Made by a program: the position numbers and the translations under genes
NCBI GenBank assembly: GCA_035566435.1
Contig: DATMRF010000069.1
Coordinates: 1 to 10,645 of the forward strand
Source: DATMRF01 sp035566435
Lineage (GTDB): Bacteria; Verrucomicrobiota; Verrucomicrobiia; Limisphaerales; UBA8199
Length of the DNA stretch: 10,645 nt
Direction: 5' to 3'
Shown here: piece after piece, positions 5,651 to 10,645 of the stretch
Numbering within the stretch: position 1 is the first letter of the stretch
How the letters are laid out: each line of letters starts with the position of its first letter
Notes under the pieces: generated by a model
What the model saw: only the letters and a program-made list of their open reading frames with translations
What the model was told of the DNA's origin: nothing
The model's database searches: none

Positions 5651-7240
5651 TCATAATTGGCTCTCGATGGGAAAGAGGGAAAGCAGCCACACCTGGAAGC
5701 GCCTTCCGAAACTTGCGCCCGGCTCGCGCTTGTAACGCAAGGTTCGACCATTGTCTTCGGACAGCCAGTTGATTCGGCCACTTTTCTTGCTGGGGCCCGG
5801 CCCCGGAACAAACTCCAGCCGGTACGCGTCGTGCAGCAGCCTCCCTTCGATAGCATCGACGACCCGAACGGCGAGGTCCGGGACTTCAAAAATGGCTCCA
5901 ATCTCGGTGTTGAGAGAAACCGACCTGGGGTCGAGATTCATTGAACCAACAAAAAGCAGTCGCTGGTCGAAGACAAACGTCTTTGCATGAAGACTAGCCC
6001 TGGAAGAACCACGGCCCTGGCCTCTGGAGTGCTTGTCCTGGCCGGAGGGGGCTTCGGATCGGCGGCTCGCTTTGGTTTCGTAAAGCTGGACGCCCTCATG
6101 AAGCAGCGCTTTACGATAGCGTCGATACCCGGCATGAACCGCCACTACATCAGTCGCTGCGAGAGAGTTGGTGATGATGACTACACGTACACCCCGTTTG
6201 CGCAACACCTGAAAAAAAGACACGCCTTGCTTTCCGGGCACGAAATAGGGGGAGACAACAATCACCTCTCGCTCGGCGGCATCCGCAACGGGCCGCAATT
6301 GTGGGGCAAGGTGAGTCGCCCGATTTTCCGGAGAGGTCGCGACCTTGTCTGGAAGGTCATACATTAGCCACGCGCGCCCCCATGATAATTCGAGCTTGAG
6401 CCCAGGGAGACCACCCATCAAGCGGCTGTCGCGCGCGGCTCTACCAAAAGCGGTGTCTCCCATCATCTCCCGATGAGCCGCCAGCGCCGCCCGCCTCTGT
6501 GTTATCAATTGTGGCGACACCTTTTTAGCCGTAAAAAAGCTGATCGGCACCGAGGATGGACTTCGCCAGTAGAGCTCGAAGGCGCTCGTTGCGGCGGCTA
6601 CCACTGGGCCGACAGCGAGCACATCGAAATCAGCAAACTCGACGCTTGAGCTCGCTCCGAAATATTCGTCGCCGATATTGCGCCCCCCGATAATGGTCAC
6701 TTGGTTATCGACGGTGAATGATTTGTTGTGCATGCGCCGGTTGGCGCGACCAAACTCAAAGAGAAAACTGAGTTTGCGAAAACGCCGATGAGAAACCGGA
6801 TTGAACAGACGGACCTCAATGTTCGTGTGGCTGTCTAGCGCGAGCAGGCTGGTGTCTGAAGCCGCTGCGCCGATATCATCCAGCAAGACCCGAACGTGCA
6901 CTCCGCGGTCGGCCGCCTGAATGAGTTGATCAGCGAGGAGTTTTCCCGAGTCGTCCGGGCGCCAAATATAATATTGCACATCCAACGAACGCTCGGCAGC
7001 GCTCGCTAGTGCCATTCGCGCCGCAAAGGCATCGACTCCACGTTCGAGAGGAAAAACTCCGGACAGACCCGGATGCTCAGCCACAAAGGGCGCCACAACG
7101 CGTCCTAAACGAGTGCCATCCGTATTATCAGAGTGAACCGGAACCGATTCGGCGGGCCTCTCCGGCAACGAGGCACAACCCACCAGCCACGCGGAGGCTG
7201 CAAGCAGCAGCCAAAGCGACGCTTTTTCAATGGCTCGCAT
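5651..7240 (-). CDS. phospholipase D-superfamily lipoprotein, ClsC-like cardiolipin synthase
   Basis: Two HKD motifs are intact, numbered from a TTG one codon upstream of the ATG I chose at 7240: HNKSFTVD (His172, Lys174, Asp179) followed by GGRNIGDEYFG, and HAKTFVFD (His419, Lys421, Asp426) followed by GSMNLDPRS. In the PLD superfamily these pair to form one active site with a phospho-histidine intermediate. The strand before HKD1 (LDVQYYIWRPDDSGKLLADQ), the GVHVRVLLDDIG strand and the ELYWRS segment are typical of the ClsC/YmdC group, whose E. coli member makes cardiolipin from phosphatidylglycerol and phosphatidylethanolamine. The N-terminus is a lipoprotein signal ending L-V-G-C (Cys23), so it is probably periplasm-facing. 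A basic Ser/Arg-rich loop (about 391-416) precedes HKD2. No ymdB-like partner is visible. The substrate is inferred from the family. Confidence 0.9.
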   Translation of the reverse strand: MRAIEKASLWLLLAASAWLVGCASLPERPAESVPVHSDNTDGTRLGRVVAPFVAEHPGLSGVFPLERGVDAFAARMALASAAERSLDVQYYIWRPDDSGKLLADQLIQAADRGVHVRVLLDDIGAAASDTSLLALDSHTNIEVRLFNPVSHRRFRKLSFLFEFGRANRRMHNKSFTVDNQVTIIGGRNIGDEYFGASSSVEFADFDVLAVGPVVAAATSAFELYWRSPSSVPISFFTAKKVSPQLITQRRAALAAHREMMGDTAFGRAARDSRLMGGLPGLKLELSWGRAWLMYDLPDKVATSPENRATHLAPQLRPVADAAEREVIVVSPYFVPGKQGVSFFQVLRKRGVRVVIITNSLAATDVVAVHAGYRRYRKALLHEGVQLYETKASRRSEAPSGQDKHSRGQGRGSSRASLHAKTFVFDQRLLFVGSMNLDPRSVSLNTEIGAIFEVPDLAVRVVDAIEGRLLHDAYRLEFVPGPGPSKKSGRINWLSEDNGRTLRYKREPGASFGRRFQVWLLSLFPIESQL

Positions 7241-7301
7241 CAATTGCCAAGAAGCAGAGCAGCACGCCTAAGAAAGACGATGCGGACTGGCCCTCTGTTT
7301 T

Positions 7302-8264
7302 CTAGAAGGATACCTTCCCATAGAATAACAGACCGCTAAATCGCACGTCCACCGAGCCCACGAAGTCCATCCCGGGATAGTTGGAATCGGTGGTTTTTCC
7401 GTGGACATGGGCATCTGTAAGGTTGTATCCCAGCCCAAAGCCGAAATGCTTCCACAAGCGGTACTCCAGGCTCACGTTCGCGTCCAGCAGCGAACCTTCA
7501 AAACCGCTGAAGGCAAGGTACATGCCATCCACGGAGGCCTTCACGAACAGCTTGGGTAACAACCGAAATTCGGTGCGTAGCGCCAGGGTAGGAAAGGGTA
7601 AAATCGTGTCAGCCCCTTTGACCACGGAGGACCCGCGAAGGGTCTGGATTGTCAAATTAAACCGCAGCGGCACCCCATAAGCACCTAGCCCGAGCGCGAC
7701 GCGGGCTCGGTTGTTCTGCAGGAAGGCATAGGAATAGGTGGCGCGGATGAGGTCGAAATTAAAAACCGTTTCAACCTCGGCCCCGACCGGGTAGGTCGCT
7801 CGACCGATGGTAAGCGCCTGGGAGAGCGAGGTGTCCCCTGTCCGATCATAACCCGCGTACCCAGCATCCACCTGGTTCCTCCGGCTCCGTCCAGGTCTGA
7901 ACATGGCGTCAACCCGCAACAGGGTCAGATGCGTGTCCAGGCCGAGGAGATCCTCGCCATCAATCTTGGCATTGCCGAAGCCGCTGGCTCCAAAGGTTAA
8001 CTCGCTCTCGAACGTGGTCACGAAGCCGCCAATCTGGATCGCCCCTTTCTCCCACGGTGAAACCTCCGCAGCATCCTGCGCGAGGGCCTGCGACAGGCCA
8101 ATCGAGGCGAAAAACAGCGCAATAGTACAGGTCCAAGCGATGGGGCGCAGCTGCCACAGTTTTCTTACCGTTGCAGCCAGATAGAACGAAGCATGGTGAA
8201 ACCAGAGCACAAATTTTTGATTTCGCCAACCAAGGATCCGAAGGAACCCGCCGGCCAATTTCAT
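7302..8264 (-). CDS. predicted outer-membrane beta-barrel protein, 320 aa
   Basis: The protein starts at ATG 8264 with an unusually long n-region: a hydrophobic signal segment at about 43-60 (WTCTIALFFASIGLSQALA, cleavage after Ala62) is preceded by about 40 residues containing two aromatic runs. An in-frame GTG for Val19 would shorten it. The rest alternates polar and apolar residues with many Gly and Tyr, as in barrel strands: GAIQIGGFVTTFESELTFG, then LRVDAMFRPGRS, VDAGYAGYDRTGD, ALGLGAYGVPLRFN, LEYRLWKHFGFGLGYNLTD and the last strand GLLFYGKVSF. The C-terminal Phe is the classic BamA recognition signal. I do not recognise a specific family. It lies 61 bp upstream of the phospholipase gene, so the two may be cotranscribed. 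Confidence 0.82.
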   Translation of the reverse strand: MKLAGGFLRILGWRNQKFVLWFHHASFYLAATVRKLWQLRPIAWTCTIALFFASIGLSQALAQDAAEVSPWEKGAIQIGGFVTTFESELTFGASGFGNAKIDGEDLLGLDTHLTLLRVDAMFRPGRSRRNQVDAGYAGYDRTGDTSLSQALTIGRATYPVGAEVETVFNFDLIRATYSYAFLQNNRARVALGLGAYGVPLRFNLTIQTLRGSSVVKGADTILPFPTLALRTEFRLLPKLFVKASVDGMYLAFSGFEGSLLDANVSLEYRLWKHFGFGLGYNLTDAHVHGKTTDSNYPGMDFVGSVDVRFSGLLFYGKVSF

Positions 8265-8290
8265 AGCGTTGATTTTGCGCGCCGATGGCT

Positions 8291-8319
8291 ACCATGTCGC
8301 AGCCTGTGGGCCACGTCAA
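8291..8319 (-). promoter_or_regulatory. possible promoter for the beta-barrel gene
   Basis: On the minus strand TTGACG (8319-8314) is followed after 17 bases by CATGGT (8296-8291), three of six -10 consensus positions. It sits 27-55 bp upstream of the ATG at 8264 in the 123-bp gap between divergent genes. The -10 is weak, and an unrelated sigma factor may be used. Confidence 0.25.
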
Positions 8320-8362
8320 GTCTCCGCTACCGCGGCAGAGGAGAGCCTATGAATTGTGGGAT

Positions 8363-8392
8363 TTGCTAACGAAGCCACTGATTAAGTATGAT
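8363..8392 (+). promoter_or_regulatory. possible promoter for the BamE-like lipoprotein pair
   Basis: TTGCTA (8363-8368) and TATGAT (8387-8392, five of six consensus bases) are 18 bases apart. The -10 covers the first ATG (8388), so a transcript from here would begin near 8399-8400, at or one base before the second ATG (8400). That would make it leaderless. Otherwise the 123-bp gap shows no repeats or terminators. Confidence 0.35.
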
Positions 8393-8780
8393 AACGCCCA
8401 TGCCTAACTTCTATGCTCCGTTGCTGACCGCCGTCTTTCTGGTGCTGTTCGCGTTGTTCGACTCCGGATGCGTTTCAAAAAACTCGCGTCAGGGCGTAGA
8501 AAACACCTGGCGTGCGGAAACAGCGCCCACTTTTAAGCAGGGCCAAACCACGCAACACGAAGTTCTCTCAGCGCTCGGGCCACCTTCCCAAGTTATCAAT
8601 CTGGGAAACCAGACGGTCTTTTATTATTTGCAGGAGCAAAAGCAGGTACGGAGTGTTGTCCTTATCCTTTACAACGAAACCCGCGAGAAGATCACCTATG
8701 ACCGGGCAATCTTCTTCTTTGATCAACAAGGCCATCTGACTGATTTTGCAACCAGTGATGAGAAAATTCCCCGCAATTGA
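8388..8780 (+). CDS. small lipoprotein with a BamE/SmpA-like domain, 130 aa
   Basis: Lipoprotein signal with the hydrophobic stretch APLLTAVFLVLFALF and the lipobox D-S-G-C (Cys28). Unusually, the n-region has no Lys or Arg whether translation starts at ATG 8388 or at the in-frame ATG 8400. The mature protein carries the family pattern of an initial FKQGQTTQHEVLSALGPPSQ helix, a turn, the FYYLQEQ strand, and further strands ending YDRAIFFFDQQGHLTDFATS. BamE/SmpA domains are small alpha/beta folds in envelope lipoproteins, the best known being a subunit of the outer-membrane assembly complex. This sequence is a distant relative and need not be BamE itself. The gene overlaps the next by 23 bases. 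Confidence 0.82.
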   Translation: MITPMPNFYAPLLTAVFLVLFALFDSGCVSKNSRQGVENTWRAETAPTFKQGQTTQHEVLSALGPPSQVINLGNQTVFYYLQEQKQVRSVVLILYNETREKITYDRAIFFFDQQGHLTDFATSDEKIPRN

Positions 8781-9396
8781 GCAAAACTTCGTCCTTTTGG
8801 GTCTGCTCTTGCTGACCGGTTGTTCCCATCTGACCAGTGAACTCGGGTGCCGGCTCCCAGCCAAGCCGGCAAATCTGATCGTGGGTCAAAGCACACTGGG
8901 GGATGTTCTCAAGGGCGCCGGTCCGCCCACGAGAATCTCGGCGGCTGCCGGGGGCTTCACGATGCTTTACGAGTACAATGGAATCGAAGAAAACCAAATA
9001 GGCTTCAGCTTTGAAGCCCCGGTGCTGCGATTCATTAAGTTCGTAGGGGCGAGAGCCCGCCTTGAGCACCAGGCATGGGTGCTGACCTTCAACACCAACG
9101 GGACACTTCAAGCCTGGGGCGAAGAACACTGGCGCAACCGCCTGGGCGCAGGGGCCGGAGCCCAGATTCTAGTCACGGTATCGAGCCTGGTCGATTCCTC
9201 CCAGATCCGCCGTCCCGCCCCGCAACACGACTGGGGGAAACTTTGTCTCGCACCGTTGCCCAAAATGCTGAACGTCGGTCAAAGCCTCGACACGGGCTCG
9301 CAAGGATTGGAACAAACGTTATCGCCCACCGCCGTTGGCCAACGCGCTCTTGAGATGACTCCGGAGCAGCCGAAAATCATGAAGAAGAAGAAGTGA
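8758..9396 (+). CDS. second BamE-like lipoprotein, 212 aa
   Basis: I choose ATG 8758 over the TTG at 8746 and GTG at 8755 because it yields a compact lipoprotein signal (MRKFPAIEQNFVLLGLLLLT, then Gly-Cys22, with lipobox L-L-T-G-C). The first domain repeats the motif of its neighbour: NLIVGQSTLGDVLKGAGPPT, then FTMLYEYNGIEENQIGFSFE and AWVLTFNTNGTLQAWGEEHW. The second half has a Gly/Ala stretch, VTVSSLVDSSQIRRP, and a conserved-looking PLPKMLNVGQSLDTGSQGLE block, then a variable tail ending in Lys repeats (PKIMKKKK). I recall related hypothetical proteins of the same layout. The 23-base overlap with the upstream gene and the shared motif suggest duplication and co-expression. Its role is not known. 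Confidence 0.84.
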   Translation: MRKFPAIEQNFVLLGLLLLTGCSHLTSELGCRLPAKPANLIVGQSTLGDVLKGAGPPTRISAAAGGFTMLYEYNGIEENQIGFSFEAPVLRFIKFVGARARLEHQAWVLTFNTNGTLQAWGEEHWRNRLGAGAGAQILVTVSSLVDSSQIRRPAPQHDWGKLCLAPLPKMLNVGQSLDTGSQGLEQTLSPTAVGQRALEMTPEQPKIMKKKK

Positions 9397-9428
9397 GCGG
9401 AGCCCGTCGGCAGTCGCCAAGGTCCCAG

Positions 9429-9824
9429 TCAGGCCTTTGCAGGAGAGTTTTTATCGGCCGGGCTTTTGGATCGGCGTATGAGTGTTTCGACATAGAATGA
9501 GCCCGAAATGACTCCAGCTCCAATAAGGCCCAGCCACTCAAACCAGCGACTCTCGATAATCTCTTCTATAACATTATCATCACGCGCTTCGGTCCTCAGC
9601 TCTTGCAACTCTTTGGCGAGCAGGGCCAAAGTGGGCTGTGCGCCACTGCCGAAAGCGGATGCTAAAGGTGACGCCTGCCTTCTGGACCTGAGGCGGTCAA
9701 TATCACGTCGTGCTGCTACCAATGCCACGACCGTGCCAATCAGAACCACAGTTGTTCCGACACCTCTTAGTAAAGGGGGCAAATAATCACGGTTCACGGA
9801 GGTAATTCTAGAACTTTTGGTCAA
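9429..9824 (-). CDS. small membrane protein with two spans and a coiled-coil-like middle, 131 aa
   Basis: Translation can start at TTG 9824 or at an in-frame GTG 9797 (Met10); neither has a Shine-Dalgarno. Span one is residues 21-38 (GVGTTVVLIGTVVALVAA), followed by a strongly basic stretch (RRDIDRLRSRRQ). A polar middle with heptad-like Leu spacing (LALLAKELQELRTEARDD) leads to span two (about 97-112, WLGLIGAGVISGSFYV) and a basic tail. The basic stretch after span one suggests a cytoplasmic loop under the positive-inside rule. I do not recognise the family. It converges with the BamE-like pair across 32 bp in which I see no terminator hairpin. Confidence 0.68.
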   Translation of the reverse strand: MTKSSRITSVNRDYLPPLLRGVGTTVVLIGTVVALVAARRDIDRLRSRRQASPLASAFGSGAQPTLALLAKELQELRTEARDDNVIEEIIESRWFEWLGLIGAGVISGSFYVETLIRRSKSPADKNSPAKA

Positions 9825-9850
9825 TGGCTCGCGATACTGCTCAGGTCCAC

Positions 9851-9913
9851 TCAGAACTTCACGCCGACCCCTGCAATCAGGCGGTAATCGCTATGTTGAG
9901 GCACCAGTCCGCT
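9851..9913 (-). pseudogene. stranded C-terminal tail of an outer-membrane beta-barrel protein
   Basis: Directly after the stop of the SphA-like gene, in a different frame, the minus strand reads SGLVPQHSDYRLIAGVGVKF followed by TGA at 9853-9851. The sequence has the features of a final barrel strand and beta-signal: alternating polar/apolar residues with Tyr and Gly, ending in Lys-Phe. Upstream in this frame it runs into the SphA-like coding sequence without any similarity. It is best read as the remnant of a second barrel gene whose body was lost by deletion or recombination. Chance similarity cannot be excluded, since the segment is only 20 residues. Confidence 0.5.
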
Positions 9914-10645
9914 CAAAAAGAGATGCCAAGTTTTACCCAAACCAGGTCGCCCTTCAGGCGGTGCTCCACGTTCAGCTCCGGCAGCCATTTGACTTCGAAG
10001 GCGAGGTCGGTTTTTTGACCGAGTTTGGTAACGTAGGAGACCACAGGGCCCACACCAACCGTGTGCCCCTCGAAGGAGCCCAGGAGGTCGCCGCTTCCGC
10101 GGTCCCCGGTGATTTGTTGGTAATAGAATGCGTTGGCACCAACGCCTGCAAAGCCGCCAAGCAGGGGCAGATGCTCAGCGACCGTGCCATCCAGGTGGAA
10201 AACGTCGCCGCTTTGGTAGTCGGTTTTGTCGTTCTTCGTGCTGACGTCGAAACCAGCGAAGGCAGTTAACTCCAGGCCGATTTTGCTGCTAAGCCAACTG
10301 GCATTGACACCCGGCTCAACGGTCCAGAAGTTCTTCCCGATGTTGGCTAGTCGTCCTTTTTCAAAATCACCGGTTGGCGTGTAGATTCCCAGAGACGTGC
10401 CAAACTTCAGGTCGCCATTTGTCCAGCCCATCATGAAAGGGAGGATCTGGATGTCACCGATTCCGTTAGCACTGTCGCGTTGATGGACGCTTTGTACGCC
10501 TCCGAACGGACCGGTTCTCTGCACATCGCCGGTAACCTCCATCCACATATAGGGGAAGGCGGCCGCAGCGGCATAACGACCGCCAAGGAATGTCCAGGGG
10601 GTTTGATAGAGGAGAATGGAAGTGTCGGCGTAAACTGTTCCGTTG
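9913..10645 (-). CDS. SphA/MetA-like (COG4313) outer-membrane protein, N-terminus beyond the right edge
   Basis: An open frame enters from the right edge and stops at 9913; 243 residues are visible. At its upstream end it reads QTPWTFLGGRYAAAAAFPYM, then GIGDIQILPFMMGW, FGTSLGIYTPTGDFEKGRLA, NIGKNFWTVEPGVNASWLSS, and a Gly-rich region around GGFAGVGANAFYYQQITGDR. It ends GDLVWVKLGISF. The combination of a GDIQ-type strand, the YTPTGDF motif, the NIGKNFWTVEPG motif and the C-terminal Phe fits the SphA family of barrels, the group that includes MetA-like proteins of aromatic-degradation clusters and is annotated as transporters. Whether this one moves aromatic compounds cannot be read from the window; no catabolic genes are present. 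Confidence 0.85.
   Translation of the reverse strand, partial: NGTVYADTSILLYQTPWTFLGGRYAAAAAFPYMWMEVTGDVQRTGPFGGVQSVHQRDSANGIGDIQILPFMMGWTNGDLKFGTSLGIYTPTGDFEKGRLANIGKNFWTVEPGVNASWLSSKIGLELTAFAGFDVSTKNDKTDYQSGDVFHLDGTVAEHLPLLGGFAGVGANAFYYQQITGDRGSGDLLGSFEGHTVGVGPVVSYVTKLGQKTDLAFEVKWLPELNVEHRLKGDLVWVKLGISF

Noticed and set aside
5473..5901. Upstream extension of the DUF4136 gene to an ATG at 5901, giving 338 residues
   Set aside because: It would cover 251 bp of the phospholipase gene. The extra translation is rich in Ser, Arg and Pro with no conserved character, while the ATG at 5472 has a Shine-Dalgarno and a clean lipoprotein signal.
5651..7240. Phospholipase D as a toxin or secreted effector
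   Set aside because: The two HKD motifs with ClsC-type flanks and a lipoprotein signal fit an envelope lipid synthase; there are no immunity or secretion genes nearby.
9817..10269. Plus-strand open frame of 150 codons
   Set aside because: It lies opposite the SphA-like gene, whose motifs and C-terminal Phe are clear on the minus strand.

Overview
The window looks like a chromosomal stretch of a Gram-negative (double-membrane) bacterium. Almost every gene encodes an exported protein: six proteins carry lipoboxes, three are outer-membrane beta-barrels or beta-barrel-linked, and the rest have signal peptides or membrane spans. My best guess is a member of the Verrucomicrobiota or a neighbouring PVC-type or deltaproteobacterial lineage. 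This rests on the kinds of uncharacterised secreted families present, on the rarity of Shine-Dalgarno sequences, and on a GC-rich palindromic repeat whose translation contains PLPGGEGWGEGE. The lineage call is recollection and inference, not something the sequence proves. There are no rRNA or tRNA genes, transposases, phage genes or CRISPR arrays.

Region 1 (positions 1-5472, all minus strand) is a compact run of eight genes. In transcription order they are: a DUF4136 lipoprotein, a conserved small lipoprotein, a glycine-zipper protein with two PPGT modules, a small helical secreted protein, a two-span membrane miniprotein, another lipoprotein, a larger conserved lipoprotein, and a DUF481 (YdiY-like) outer-membrane protein that runs off the left edge. 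Three junctions are 4-nt stop/start overlaps (ATGA, GTGA, ATGA) and one gap is only 7 nt, so it reads as one translationally coupled operon. A perfect TTGACA lying inside a perfect inverted repeat precedes the first gene. No gene here has an assigned function; their shared destination is the envelope.

Region 2 (5651-8264, minus strand) holds an outer-membrane beta-barrel protein followed by a ClsC-like phospholipase D lipoprotein with two intact HKD motifs, which points to cardiolipin or related phospholipid synthesis.

Region 3 (8388-9396, plus strand) holds two overlapping lipoproteins with BamE/SmpA-like sequence features, divergent from region 2.

Region 4 (9429-10645, minus strand) holds a small two-span membrane protein, a stranded 20-residue outer-membrane-protein C-terminus, and a SphA/MetA-like (COG4313) outer-membrane protein that enters from the right edge.

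The most unusual observations are a mobile-type palindromic repeat and a second low-complexity repeat, both read in frame inside the DUF481 gene, the vestigial beta-barrel tail, and the coherent but uncharacterised lipoprotein operon.
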